NCBI GenBank assembly: GCA_016705955.1
Contig: JADJKO010000010.1
Span: forward strand, 124,001-188,000
DNA from: Flavobacteriales bacterium
GTDB taxonomy: Bacteria > Bacteroidota > Bacteroidia > Flavobacteriales_F > PHOS-HE28
Direction: 5' to 3'
DNA length: 64,000 nt
The notes under the pieces were generated by a model that worked only from the letters and a program-made list of their open reading frames with translations, was not told the DNA's origin and did not search any database. This document shows, piece after piece, positions 43,322 through 53,777 of this stretch. Each line of letters begins with the position of its first letter. Position 1 is the stretch's first letter. Made by a program: the position numbers and the translations under genes.

Positions 43322-43678
43322 GGTGTTCGGTTTTAGTTCAACGTTGTGGCAAGGTACCCGCCTGAGCACAACGGCGTTCCCGGATGCCAAACGGGTTATC
43401 AACAGTCCTTGCGCCTTGTTCCGCCTTGGATCGGACACCGACCATGACGCTCCCGCCTGAACGGTGCCCTTCCGGGATGGTGGTCATAACCTTTCGCCCA
43501 AGCACTTACGTGCTGGGGCATCGCCCTGATCCGCGCGCGAAGTTCTTCCTTCAACCCTGTGTTCCATGTTCCGGATACTGGTTGAAATTATCCGGTCACC
43601 GGACTCCCGGATCCGAGTTCCCACTTCTACAGCGATGACGTTCATGTGTGGGCAGGGGCCATGATGCGACCCTGGAGT
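43322..43678. other. 357-bp intergenic region without a recognised gene
   Basis: It lies between the DUF5679 gene start and the stop of the small secreted protein gene. Apart from the TACCTTG box near 43350 I see no coding sequence, tRNA or riboswitch. Open frames here lack a signal and homology. Confidence 0.5.
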
Positions 43679-44184
43679 TCAGTCCTCCGTCCGGATGGCT
43701 TGATCCGCCACAACCGAGAACGTGTGCTTCACTTTCATGGTTCCACTACCATTCACGAAGCCGAGCGAGCCCACGGGGCCATCATACTTGCATCCGGGTC
43801 GCTTCCTTACGGGTTCCAATACCACGTCGAACCTCACTTTGCGGTTGGTGCGCTCCGCTTGTGGAGTGACGAGGGCGTTGCGGGTATCCACCACCACTTC
43901 CTTGGTCAGGTGGCCCGGCTTGCTGAAGGTGAGGACCACCCTTGAACCCGCAGGCACCGAAAGGCTGAAACGGCCACTGCCCTCCACCTCGGCGTAGAGG
44001 CAGTTGTCATTCACCTCCGCAGAGAGCACGATATCCGTTGCATTGTGGTCCTCCACTTGCAACCAGCCGGTAAGTAGCACCTCATCTCGCGTGGTAGCCG
44101 GTGCTGACAATGCGGTTAGTGCGAAAAGGGCGAGGGCGGCTGCCAGCAGCAGGGCCTCGGGTCGGATGGTGATGCGCTGATCAT
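43679..44184 (-). CDS. small secreted protein, probable frameshift in the signal peptide
   Basis: The main frame (143 codons downstream of a TTG at 44110) continues upstream as a signal-like helix (ALLLAAALALFALTALSAPA) but has no start codon. An ATG at 44184 is one base out of frame. Inserting one C after ATGATC would give MIQRITIRPEALLLAAALAL, a normal signal peptide, so a lost C near 44178 is likely. The mature part reads LLTGWLQVEDHNATDIVLSA, then GRFSLSVPAGSRVVLTFSKP and RNALVTPQAERTNRKVRFDV, a carboxypeptidase-regulatory-like fold typical of outer-surface proteins. Function is unknown. The 24-bp repeat lies upstream. Confidence 0.55.
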
Positions 44185-44234
44185 TACTTCGGGGTGTTTC
44201 AAGTACACCTCAAAAGTCTCTATGCGAAGCGCGA

Positions 44235-44258
44235 TCCGCAATACCCACAAAGGATGAT
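44235..44258. repeat. 24-bp dispersed repeat, copy 1
   Basis: TCCGCAATACCCACAAAGGA followed by TGAT, identical to 55061-55084. The minus strand reads ATCATCCTTTGTGGGTATTG and lies about 50 nt before the small secreted protein gene, so an upstream activating or -33-type element is possible. Confidence 0.6.
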
Positions 44259-44319
44259 TTTTCGGTCCCGCCCGAACGAGCTGCGGGGTCGCTTTCACGG
44301 CAACATTCCTACGACACTA

Positions 44320-44961
44320 TCACGCCCACCGACGGTCCACGGCGTACTTCACCAAGCCAGCGATACTCCGCACATTCAATTTGGTCATGAGCCGTTTGCG
44401 ATGGGACTTCACCGTGGCCTCTGAGATATTCAGCGCAGTGCCGATCTCGCTGTTCGTGCGTTCCAAGGCGATCATGCGGATGATCTCCCGCTCCCGTAAG
44501 GTGAGTCCGACATACTCGCCATCCGGCCGCTTGGCCGTGTACGCATAGCCTTGGTCCACGCTTCGTTGCGCGTCCGGACTGAGGTATTTGCGCCCACGCA
44601 TCACCTCGCGTATGGCCCTGACCAGTTCCTCCTTCGTGCCGCTCTTCACATAGTATCCCCATGCACCTTCAATAAGCATACTGTTCACATACTCGATATC
44701 CGTCAACGCAGAGAAGGCCAGGACCCGCACTGTTGGATGACTACTGTGCAGCGCACGCATGGTGTCTATCCCATCCATGCCGGGCAGGGCCACTTCCAGC
44801 AACACCAATTCACACGGGGTGTGACGAAGTACCCCCAACAGATCATTGCCCGTGCGCGCGTGACCGGATATCCTGAGGTCTTTCTCCCCGCTCAACCACG
44901 ACCGCACCCCATCCACCACCACGGCCAGCGGATCGGCGATGAGGATGCGAACAATGGGCAT
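44320..44961 (-). CDS. NarL/LuxR-type response regulator with Glu in place of the phospho-Asp
   Basis: A 213-residue two-domain regulator. The receiver domain (about 1-120) begins MPIVRILIADPLAVVVDGVR and has the beta-5 Lys in YYVKSGTK. At the phosphorylation site it reads ELVLLEVALPGMDG, so Glu56 replaces the usual Asp; the N-terminal acidic pair is reduced to AD. The C-terminal LuxR domain is intact: GLTLREREIIRMIALERTNS, then EIGTALNISEATVKSHRKRL. Glu at this position often mimics phosphorylation, so the protein may be permanently active; this is inference. No histidine kinase is nearby. It lies downstream of a terminator hairpin that ends the large T9SS cargo gene. Confidence 0.9.
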   Translation of the reverse strand: MPIVRILIADPLAVVVDGVRSWLSGEKDLRISGHARTGNDLLGVLRHTPCELVLLEVALPGMDGIDTMRALHSSHPTVRVLAFSALTDIEYVNSMLIEGAWGYYVKSGTKEELVRAIREVMRGRKYLSPDAQRSVDQGYAYTAKRPDGEYVGLTLREREIIRMIALERTNSEIGTALNISEATVKSHRKRLMTKLNVRSIAGLVKYAVDRRWA

Positions 44962-45005
44962 GGTACGAAGGTCGGGAGTGTTCGGTGCGATGCGTACCCG
45001 AACGA

Positions 45006-45040
45006 GAAGCCCCGCTCGTCAACATGACGAGCGGGGCTTC
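45006..45040 (-). terminator. hairpin terminator downstream of the large T9SS cargo gene
   Basis: GAAGCCCCGCTCGTC and GACGAGCGGGGCTTC form a perfect 15-bp stem around a five-base loop, between the stop at 45058 and the response-regulator start at 44961. The following bases (CTCGTTCG) are only weakly U-rich, so it is a strong hairpin but an imperfect intrinsic terminator. Confidence 0.7.
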
Positions 45041-45057
45041 CATTCAACCGATCATTC

Positions 45058-48000
45058 CTAGGGTTGGATCACCAAACGTTCGGTCCAACTGGTATCGCCG
45101 ACGGTGATGTTCACCATGTACAGGCCGGTGGCCAGTTCGCCGTTCAGTTCAAGCACGGTGTTGATGAAGCCTTCCGAGCCGAAGCCGAGGGACTGCACTT
45201 GTAGCGTACGTGCGCTCACGCGCTTGCCGAAGGTGTCATAGATGTCCACACTCACCGTATTCACACCCTCTTCAATGGCGTCGAGGCTCAAGAAGAGCTG
45301 ATCACCGCGGTTCGGGTTCGGGTACATCCGAATGGCCGCACCTTCTGAGCCTGTTGAAGGATCGGATGCCATGTGCTGGTTGCCACCCGGCTGGAAGCAG
45401 GCTTGGGTGTACACCTCGCAGACCTTGCCCCAAGGGGTCAGGTCTCCATAAGGATCAGCACCACCCACGCACCAGTTCTGGCCGCCATCGAAGCTGGCAC
45501 GCACTTCCACCTCGTAGGTCTTGCAAGGCTGGAAGGTGCCACCCGGGTTGGGCAATGTGGTGGGGATGATGGCCGCGTTCTCCATGAAGGTGCTGTAGTT
45601 GGTGCTGTTGCGCACAAGCACCACATTCTCCGCTGGGATCCGGAAGCGCCACTGGTATTTAGTGGCACTCACGTTCACGCAGTTGTTGTTGTAACGCGTC
45701 ACCGGCCATGCCACCAATTTGTTGCCTTGGTTGTTGCCTTGGTTGCCCACCGGCAGTGTGATCGGCCTTCCGCAGGACCAGTTGGGACTGCTCGTGTCGT
45801 CGAACAGCGAGGTCTTCTTGCATTGGCCTGCGATGTTGTCGATCATCATGCGGCAGGAATTGCCCCACGCTCGCCATACGCCCGGACCGATGCGGGTGCG
45901 CACACGCACATTGTACATCGTTCCTTCCACCAAGGATGGCAGGTTGGCCATGCTCACTTGGTTGGATCCGGGACCATTGGCAGGGTAGCGGATGCTCAGG
46001 CCACCATTGGGCTCGTAGATCCAGAACTGGTACACGTTGCCGCTGGTGCCGTTCGGGGTATCGTCCGCCGTGAGCTTGTCCGAGCAGCCGTTCACGTTCC
46101 GACGCAGGTCGAGGCGATCGCAGCTTACGCTGATCAGGCGGTCGTTGCCGGTGGGCACATTCACACCCGTGTTGCCCGCGATCTGGCTGGGGCAGCCGCT
46201 GTGGTTGGTGCGGTTGTCGATCACACGCTTGCCGGCCACACGCACGATGTAGCCGCCACCTGCGATACCGTCGCAGTTCTCATCCTCGAACACGAAGTAG
46301 AATTCGCCGTTGGGCAAACAGGTGGTGACGGTGTAGTTCGGGCTAGGGGGCGGGTAGTCGTACGCCGGGTAGCCGGGGGAGCTTTGCACCACCGTATTGT
46401 TCACGGAACTGCGCAAGGTCCAGCGCAGGCCACTGCCGTCGGTACCCATTTCGATGGTCACCGACTGGGTGCAAGCCGTACCTGCGCATCCGCAGTTGGG
46501 GCTGGCGCCGAGCATGTCGTTGAAGGTGAACGCGTCACCGTCGTCGCACGCGTCACCGGGGGTGCCGTTGGGCACCGTGGGGCAGATGTCGCAGGCATCG
46601 CCAGCGCCATCACTGTCCGTGTCTGTTTGAGTGGTATTCGGATCCATCGGACAGTTGTCCGTGTTGTTGGTCACGTCGCCGGCGTTGGGTGGGGTACAAC
46701 CCGTGCCGGTGGATGGTCCGCTTCCGAAACCGTCGCCATCCGCGTCCGCATACCAGATCGATGGTTGCTGGATGGTGATGCTCACCTCCGCGTTCGTGGA
46801 AGCGCAGGGTGCATTGCTGATGGTCCAACGAAGTACCACTGGACCAGCTCCCGTGGCATGCGTGAACGTTGCGTTCGGATCATTGGCATCCGGACTGAAG
46901 TTCCCCGTTCCTCCGCTCTGCGCGCTCCATGCACCGATACCAATGGTCGGTGCATTGCCACCGAGCCCGTTAGTGGTGCCAAGTATGCACACCGTCTGTG
47001 TACCGCCAACCGTTGCCGCGCTCGGGTTCTGGTTGATGGTGATGCTGACCTCCGCGAACGATGCGGCACAAGGTGCATTCGTGATCGTCCATCGCAGCAC
47101 CACCGGACCCGCTCCACCCGTGTGCGTGAATGTCGCGTTCGGGTTGCTCATACTGCTGAAGGTTCCGGTACCACCGCTCACAATGCTCCATGCGCCGGTT
47201 CCAACCGTAGGTGTATTGCCACCAAGCCCAATTGTGGCACCCAGCGCACAGATCGTCTGCGCACCACCCACGGTCGCTGTGGTAGGAGGTGCTTTCACCG
47301 TGAAGCTGGTGGCCGCACGGATGCTTTCACAACTGTTGTATGCACACGCCGCATAGAACGGAGTGATGGACGGAGCCGCATTACTGACCACACTTTGACC
47401 CACGGGATCGAACAAGGGGCCGGTGAAATGCAAGGTGCCACTGACCGGCGCGGAGTACCAACGGACCGTTGCCGGGACCGTGTAGTCCACCTCGATCAAC
47501 GCACTGGCGATAACGGCGTCGGGAGTGGTGAACAGGTTATCCGCGGTTTGTCGTGTGCGCAGGTTGATCGTACCACCAGCCGCAGGGAATCCGACCAGGT
47601 TGATCACCGGGTTCGGGCTCACTGTTCCCGGGCCGGTGGCCGTGGTCAATTGCGTTTCAGCCAATATGTACGAACCGTTCAAGGCCACGCGGATGTTCTG
47701 GCGCTGTCCATCCAACCCCAAAATGCCCGTATTGGCCACTACATTGAAGAGCTTCAACCGCGCGGCGGTGACCACGGCCCCGGCCGGAAGCGCAGGCATG
47801 ACAAGCGTGGATCGCGTGGTGATGGTGGTGCCTTCGCTCTGGAAGTTGCTTCCGGGGAATGCGTTGCTGGTGGACTGCGCAATAGGCGCGCAGGATGCAC
47901 TGAGACCTTGACCACCCGGCACCGTGGTGTTCTGGCAGATCGTGTATGTGCCTGTTCCGATGGTGGGATTGCCCGGCTGGATCGGGCAGGTGATCAACTG

Positions 48001-51000
48001 CCACTCCAATACGAAGTTGCCGGAGCCTGTTCCGAAACCGTCCTGGATCCACCAGACCCGCTGCGTTGTTCCGGTGGTGTTGGACCAGTTCACCCAGCCG
48101 ATCTCGGCTGCATCATCATCCACGCAAGCGATCACATTGGTTCCGGGGCACGCACCGCCGTACCGGACGTAGTGCTGCGAGTTGTAGGTGTTGCTCTGCT
48201 GACGGATGTTGAACTGGGCGCCGTTCGGTACGTCCATATAATAGATGGCATCCGGAGCGGTGTTCGCCGTTGCGGTACCGCATGCGAACGTGAAGTCATG
48301 CACGCGGCCCAAGGTGGTACCGGGCAAGGGACTTGACTGGGTAGCCAGGTTCAGTGCGTTCACACAGGTCTCCGCCGATGGACAACCACCGCTGTAGAAG
48401 AAGTTGCCGAAGTTCCGGTCGCAGGCGGCGTCACTTTCGTGCAGCAAGCGCACATTTACCACATCGCCGATCGCGAAGGGTCCCAACGTCTCGATATCGT
48501 TCTCCAGCAGGCCCGGTATATCGGTGGGTGCGCCACCATTCACAGTGTATTGCAAGGTGACGCTGCTTCCATCACCGGTGAACAGGATCTCCGCGTCGAT
48601 ATTGAATTGGTTCGTTGCACAGAGGTTGTTCACCGAGATGGCCGCATCCGGTTCGGTGCAACCTGCCGTACACTTCACTTCGAAATTCCAAGAGGTCTGT
48701 TGGCCGGTCGCACAGCTATTGCTGCCATCGCTGTCGATCTCGATGAACAAGGTCGTGCCGACCGATGTACCGCTCACTCCGGTCAAGGTTGCGAAGTGTC
48801 CGGTGAGTGTGGGGATCGGGGCGCCACCATTGTTGGTGCCGCTATACGTGCGGATCACATCACCAGGCCCCATGGTACCGCTGATGAACGACAGCGTGAG
48901 CGTACCCATCGGGTCGCTGCTCGTAAAGGTGAAGGTCCGCGTGTCGAAGTTCCGGTAACAGTGGTTCACGGATAAGGTGGATCCGCAGGTTACCGTGACC
49001 GGACAAGTGGAGTAGCGATACTCCGGAGTGGAGGTGCAACCCGGGGATCCGTTGCTCAAGGTGCAGATCACCTCGCTACCAGCCGCGAAGGGACCCACCG
49101 TAGTAGTACCGAGTCCGAGTGAAGCGAAGAGCGGAACTCCGTTCTCCGTGTACGTCAGGTCCGCGCTGCTTCCGGACCCAAGGCTCGTCACATTCACTTG
49201 CACACTGAACCGTTCGTTCGCACAATCGTTGACGACGGTGAACGTGGCCACCGCAGGTTGTCCCACCGTTACCGAGCCCACACCACCCGCACTGGAGATG
49301 GTACCGGCTTGGCAGGTGACCACCACCGGACCCGTGGTGCCGGTTCCGACCGTTACCGTAACGGAGGTCGCCGTATTGGCCGTGATCGTGGCAGCCGTTC
49401 CACCAATGGTGACCGACGTAGCGCACGCCAGGTTCGTTCCGTTGATCACCAAGCTTGAACCCGCACATGCACTGCTCGCAGAGAACGAGGTGATCATGGG
49501 CGCCAGCATGCTTGTCTGGATCTGGATATTCCCACGAACGGTGCTATAGGTATAGGCAACTATCCGATACGTGGTGCCCGCATTCAAGGACACCGACGGG
49601 ATCACTGAACTAGTCGCGTTCGAGCAAAGCGCACCTGCATCGTCGCTGCACGCTAGTTCCGTGAACGCACCTCCACAAACCCCGGTACCCACCACCAGTA
49701 CGTGGTCGATAGCACCCGAGGAAGGGGCATCCGCCGGGCAGGTGGAGAAGCGATACTCACCACTGCACGTTGGGGTGAAGGAGTACCAGATGCTCCCATT
49801 CGCGGTGCCTTGACAGGTTGGGGTTGGCTGGCCGGTATTGGTCGCATTGGTATTGTTCACCACTGTGGTCAAGTGCGGGAATGGTCCAGCACCCGGGATC
49901 GGGATCGAACTTGCACAGAGGTCGTTGGCTGGCGGTGTGGGTGGTGCCTGTAGGCAGATGGTGAACGTACCTGTGGTCGTTGCCAAGGTCAGCGCCCGGA
50001 AGATGTAGTTGGTGTTCGCGGTGACCGCGAAGGACCCGGAAAGCACGTCGCCCTCACAATACACCTCCGTGCCTCCACAGGCGGTAAGTATCTGGTATCC
50101 GAAGGCCGTTTGTGTGCCCTCCACAATGCTGAACTGGATGCTTGTGTTGGAACCCGAGAAGAACGAGTACCATACGTCCACCAGTCCTGTGATCAAGCAC
50201 CCAGGGGCGGGTGCTGCACCACCGGTGGCGCCCACCGTGGTGCCCGCCGTGGCCGCACCCGGACAGGAACCATTGGCGCCCACCGTAAGGCCGACCGCGT
50301 TCGCACAGTTGTTGTTCGCGGGCGGGGTCGGGGGCACGGTGCAGGCAACGCTCAGGCTGAAGGCACTGGAGCTGCTGTACCCGTATACCTTGATGTAGTA
50401 CGTCACCCCGTTCGTGGAGACCCAGCTATAGCTCGCCGAAAGACCCGTGCAAGCCGGCCCGCTATCGTCATTGCCGCCGATGCAGGTCAGCGAGGTACAG
50501 GTGCCGGAGTAGATGGAGATCCTACTATCCCACGCCGTGGCACAAAGGCTTGCGGTCATGGTCTGACCATTGCCGACAATGGCGTACCAAGCTCCGGGCT
50601 GGGACTGTGAGACCCCGCAGGTGCTTGTTCCTTCATAGGTGCCTGTGCTGGTAAAGCCCACCGTGGTGCCCGGGGTGGTGCTTCCGCAAGTGATCACTTG
50701 GGCATTGCACACCAGGTCATTGGACACCGGCGGGGGCGCCACACAGGAAATACCCACCTGGAACCCGGCGCCGGTGACCGAGATGTCGGAGTAGAACTGT
50801 ACCGTCAACGGGCCGGTGGTGGAGGTCAACGTCGGGATAGCGGTACCCATGTAATACGTCCCCAGGATCGTCCCACCGGTGCCGGCGCCATCATACACGC
50901 GCACATAATCGCAGCACGCCTCACCCGCGCTGGACTGGCCGACGATCCGGATGACCATACCACCCGTTGAGGGGTTGATCACCGTATAGCCGTTCTGGTT

Positions 51001-51561
51001 GACGGCATAGTTGCCCGTGCCGCCGGGATCGCAGATCGTGCCACTGCATGTGGTAATGGAATTGTTGCCGGAACCAGGCACTGTGTACGTGCATGTGGGA
51101 GGTCCGACGTAGTAATAGCTCACCTGGGCCGCAGCCGTCAACGCGTTACACGAATACCTCGTCAAGAGGACCGAGCGGGTCGTGCTCGCGGTCTCCACAT
51201 AGCTGAACGTCGATTGTGCGCTACAACCATCGTCGTTGGACGCGAGCACCGTACCGCCGGTCCCCGTTGAATAGAGGCGCAGGTAGGTGTCCCCTGTACT
51301 GAGGCCGCAGGTGGCGAAGTAATACGTGCGACCAGCGGTGGTGGCGAAGCTGAACGCCCTTATGCCGGAGTTGTATGAGACCGTGTTCTGGCTCACCGTG
51401 GTCGGGGTGATCACCGTGTTCGTGGTCGCTGTGCCACAGTACTGGGCATTCGCATTCGTGGCCCGCAAGGCACCAACCGCGCAAAGCGCGATCACTGTGA
51501 CCATCGTAAAGGCTCGGCCGATCGCCGACCGGTTCAACTGGGTAATGTGCTGTGTTCGCAT
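45058..51561 (-). CDS. very large T9SS-secreted multidomain protein (CUB, TIG, PKD-like, TSP3 domains, type A sorting signal)
   Basis: A 2167-residue cell-surface or extracellular protein. After a signal (FTMVTVIALCAVGALRATNA) come a CUB domain (about 160-272; DYVRVYDGAGTGGTILG), repeated beta-sandwich units linked by TPPANDLC-type spacers, and a TIG/IPT domain (about 687-750; SLVINGTNLACATSVTIGG). A second CUB-like segment, a pair of ~80-residue PKD-like repeats (RWTITNAPCAASFAEVSITI and a near copy) and thrombospondin type 3 calcium repeats follow (near 1620-1667; DTDSDGAGDACDICP). It ends with a type A sorting domain (about 2074-2166; IRMYPNPNRGDQLFLSLDAI ... WTERLVIQP). It is probably exported by T9SS and anchored outside as an adhesin or matrix protein. 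The start at 51561 is chosen for the signal. Confidence 0.88.
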   Translation of the reverse strand: MRTQHITQLNRSAIGRAFTMVTVIALCAVGALRATNANAQYCGTATTNTVITPTTVSQNTVSYNSGIRAFSFATTAGRTYYFATCGLSTGDTYLRLYSTGTGGTVLASNDDGCSAQSTFSYVETASTTRSVLLTRYSCNALTAAAQVSYYYVGPPTCTYTVPGSGNNSITTCSGTICDPGGTGNYAVNQNGYTVINPSTGGMVIRIVGQSSAGEACCDYVRVYDGAGTGGTILGTYYMGTAIPTLTSTTGPLTVQFYSDISVTGAGFQVGISCVAPPPVSNDLVCNAQVITCGSTTPGTTVGFTSTGTYEGTSTCGVSQSQPGAWYAIVGNGQTMTASLCATAWDSRISIYSGTCTSLTCIGGNDDSGPACTGLSASYSWVSTNGVTYYIKVYGYSSSSAFSLSVACTVPPTPPANNNCANAVGLTVGANGSCPGAATAGTTVGATGGAAPAPGCLITGLVDVWYSFFSGSNTSIQFSIVEGTQTAFGYQILTACGGTEVYCEGDVLSGSFAVTANTNYIFRALTLATTTGTFTICLQAPPTPPANDLCASSIPIPGAGPFPHLTTVVNNTNATNTGQPTPTCQGTANGSIWYSFTPTCSGEYRFSTCPADAPSSGAIDHVLVVGTGVCGGAFTELACSDDAGALCSNATSSVIPSVSLNAGTTYRIVAYTYSTVRGNIQIQTSMLAPMITSFSASSACAGSSLVINGTNLACATSVTIGGTAATITANTATSVTVTVGTGTTGPVVVTCQAGTISSAGGVGSVTVGQPAVATFTVVNDCANERFSVQVNVTSLGSGSSADLTYTENGVPLFASLGLGTTTVGPFAAGSEVICTLSNGSPGCTSTPEYRYSTCPVTVTCGSTLSVNHCYRNFDTRTFTFTSSDPMGTLTLSFISGTMGPGDVIRTYSGTNNGGAPIPTLTGHFATLTGVSGTSVGTTLFIEIDSDGSNSCATGQQTSWNFEVKCTAGCTEPDAAISVNNLCATNQFNIDAEILFTGDGSSVTLQYTVNGGAPTDIPGLLENDIETLGPFAIGDVVNVRLLHESDAACDRNFGNFFYSGGCPSAETCVNALNLATQSSPLPGTTLGRVHDFTFACGTATANTAPDAIYYMDVPNGAQFNIRQQSNTYNSQHYVRYGGACPGTNVIACVDDDAAEIGWVNWSNTTGTTQRVWWIQDGFGTGSGNFVLEWQLITCPIQPGNPTIGTGTYTICQNTTVPGGQGLSASCAPIAQSTSNAFPGSNFQSEGTTITTRSTLVMPALPAGAVVTAARLKLFNVVANTGILGLDGQRQNIRVALNGSYILAETQLTTATGPGTVSPNPVINLVGFPAAGGTINLRTRQTADNLFTTPDAVIASALIEVDYTVPATVRWYSAPVSGTLHFTGPLFDPVGQSVVSNAAPSITPFYAACAYNSCESIRAATSFTVKAPPTTATVGGAQTICALGATIGLGGNTPTVGTGAWSIVSGGTGTFSSMSNPNATFTHTGGAGPVVLRWTITNAPCAASFAEVSITINQNPSAATVGGTQTVCILGTTNGLGGNAPTIGIGAWSAQSGGTGNFSPDANDPNATFTHATGAGPVVLRWTISNAPCASTNAEVSITIQQPSIWYADADGDGFGSGPSTGTGCTPPNAGDVTNNTDNCPMDPNTTQTDTDSDGAGDACDICPTVPNGTPGDACDDGDAFTFNDMLGASPNCGCAGTACTQSVTIEMGTDGSGLRWTLRSSVNNTVVQSSPGYPAYDYPPPSPNYTVTTCLPNGEFYFVFEDENCDGIAGGGYIVRVAGKRVIDNRTNHSGCPSQIAGNTGVNVPTGNDRLISVSCDRLDLRRNVNGCSDKLTADDTPNGTSGNVYQFWIYEPNGGLSIRYPANGPGSNQVSMANLPSLVEGTMYNVRVRTRIGPGVWRAWGNSCRMMIDNIAGQCKKTSLFDDTSSPNWSCGRPITLPVGNQGNNQGNKLVAWPVTRYNNNCVNVSATKYQWRFRIPAENVVLVRNSTNYSTFMENAAIIPTTLPNPGGTFQPCKTYEVEVRASFDGGQNWCVGGADPYGDLTPWGKVCEVYTQACFQPGGNQHMASDPSTGSEGAAIRMYPNPNRGDQLFLSLDAIEEGVNTVSVDIYDTFGKRVSARTLQVQSLGFGSEGFINTVLELNGELATGLYMVNITVGDTSWTERLVIQP

Positions 51562-52202
51562 GGGCAGGGAGGTGTATCGGGGTTGTAGAGTCTGGTGTGC
51601 GGCGGCGCGTTGCGACGGAGGAGATCGAACGGGTGCTACGGGGTGAATGGGACGCTGGATCCGGGTTTCCTCCGGTCCTGGTCCTGGGCCATTCCACCTG
51701 CATCGGGCCTTGCAAACCCGCTTACAGAAACAGAGCTTCGTTGTCTTCGCCGAAGGCTTTTCCCTGTTTATCGGACGCAATCTAGACCTGGTCGATGACC
51801 GCTGTCAAGTATTTCCATCGACTGATTATGAACATCCCTCCATGAACAGCTCAATATTCACGACCAAAATGGAGGCGGGGGTGTTCGGGCACGGGTGCTT
51901 CGGTATTCTGCCAAGAGGAGAACCGGCGGCTTGGTGGAAACCGGTTCCACAACCTATCGGTGGCACACCGGAACCTTCGGGCTGCTCGATGAGCACTTGG
52001 CCAACTGGCGCAATTCACGCCTGACGCACGCGCAGCAACTACCTACGGGTCATGGCGGCGCGGTTCACGACCCCTTCCCGCAAGAAGGTCTTCGGCAAAT
52101 ACAGGGTGATGAAGAACCTGCGCTCCGCTGGGAAGCCATGGACCGGGAGGACCCGGTTCCGGCGCTGTTCCGTGATCCGCTGTGGAGGGGTTCGCCCTTC
52201 CA
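51562..52202. other. 641-bp region between two T9SS cargo genes
   Basis: No convincing gene. Open frames here have no signal peptide, motif or consistent codon use. The part near 51790-51880 is AT-richer and may hold the promoter of the 6.5-kb gene, but I find no clear TAnnTTTG box. No RNA gene is recognised. Confidence 0.45.
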
Positions 52203-53581
52203 CTACTCCGCCATCAGCCACACGGCTTGCCGACCGCCATCCGGTTGCTGCACCTGTAAGATGTACGCTCCCGGCGGCAATGCACCACGAGGAATGGTCA
52301 ATGGCCCACCGGCGAACCGCGTGGCCGCGACCACCGGCCTTCCGCAGGCATCGTACAGGGCGTAGGTGCCCCCCTTGGAAAGCGTGGGCGACTGCACCAC
52401 CACGGCAGAGCGGAACGGGTTCGGCTGGACGATCAAGGGCTGCTCATCACCAAGTTCCGTGACCGCACGGAAGCCGCAATCCAATTGCAGCCTCACCGGG
52501 AGCCATGCGTTCGTGTTCGTCCCGATGGCGAGCTGCCCCCATTCGTTGTTCCCCCACGCCCAGACCCCGCCATCACCGGTGCGGGCAAGGCTGTGCCCGG
52601 CACCGCCGCAGAGCTCCACCACGTTGCTGAGGGTAGTGATCTGCACGGGGCTCCAGCGGTTCGTCTGGGTGCCGTCGCCCAAGCGGCCGTAGAGGTTGTA
52701 TCCCCAGGCCCAGGCGGTGCCATCGTCCTTCAACGCCAAGGAATGGAACACGCCCGCCTTCACACTGGTGAAGCCGCTGGTGGCCAAGGAGGGCACCGGA
52801 CCGCTCTTGTCCACGGTGGTGCCATCGCCCAGTTCGCCTTCCCCGTTGGCGCCCCATGACCAGATGCTGCCGTTGGCGCGCAGCATCAACGAGTGGTTGT
52901 TCCCGGCGGCCACGGCCGTGGCGGTGGGGCCTACCACATTCACCGGACTGGGCCGGTTCTCGGTGGTCACATCGCCCAGTTGCCCATTCGCGTTCATGCC
53001 CCACGAACGGATGCTGCCATCGGCCAACAAGGCGAGGGTATGGTAGCCCCCGGTGGCGATGGCGATGACCCCTGAAAGACCCGGCACCTGTATGGGTGCC
53101 AAGGCCACCGTGCCCGGCCCCATCTGCCCGTTGCCCAACTGGCCGAAGAGGCCACTGCCCAGATCCACACCGTGCTATCCACGCGCAGGGCCGCCGCGTG
53201 CGCGAAGCCCATGGCCACCTGGGTCACATTACTCAATCCGGGTACATGGTAGGGAATGCTGTCGTACACATCGCTCGTGCCCAAACGGAAGCCCCAGGTC
53301 CACACCGTGCCATCGGCGCCCAGCACGATGGCCTGCTGTTGTTGCACGCTCACCATGGTCACTTCATCCGTCAGGTCCACCGGCACCGCTACGTTCTGGT
53401 CTCCCGAGGCATAGTTGCCCAGCTGCCCGTAGTAGTCCGAACCGGCGGCACTGAGGCCCGCGGGTGCGCACAGGAATACGCTGAACTGGTTGCCCGCACC
53501 AAGGGTCTGGCCATACCCGGCGAAGGGGGCGCACAGGAGGGCGATCAAGGTCGGGAGAAGTGAATGGCGTAAAGGCTGCAT
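52203..53581 (-). CDS. T9SS-secreted RCC1-repeat protein, interrupted by a frameshift
   Basis: Signal MQPLRHSLLPTLIALLCAPF, then RCC1-type propeller repeats: AGSDYYGQLGNYASGDQNVA, DGTVWTWGFRLGTSDVY, GSIRSWGMNANGQLGDVTTE, GSIWSWGANGEGELGDGTTV and VWAWGNNEWGQLAIGTNTNA. It ends with a type A sorting domain (LIVQPNPFRSAVVVQSPTLS ... AYILQVQQPDGGRQAVWLMA). The frame breaks near 53158-53160. VDSTVWIW continues in another frame as GSGLFGQLGNG, and one extra G in the GGG run gives VWIWGSGLFGQLGNGQ. The restored protein would have about 459 residues. A homopolymer sequencing error is likely. Predicted to be exported by T9SS; function is unknown. Confidence 0.8.
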
Positions 53582-53777
53582 GGTAGGGGTGGGTAGCATG
53601 TGGTTCGGTCGGATAGTGGGCGGTCGGCCCGTTCCGTTGGCGGTTTGATACGCAAGGGACGAAGAACGTCTTCGGGCGGTTGCCAAGGGGTGGCGGACCC
53701 GCCACGCGAGAAGCCCCGCCGTTCCCGGCTCGAGGACCAGGAGGGCGGAGGCTGTCGCACCGAGGAGGGTCTGGGTC

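Noticed and set aside
43322..43678. A tRNA or other structured RNA in the gap
   Set aside because: No T-loop or acceptor pattern and no convincing paired structure were found by eye.
45373..48336. A 987-codon open frame on the plus strand
   Set aside because: It is antisense to the large T9SS cargo gene, whose domains and sorting signal are clear; the length follows from high GC.
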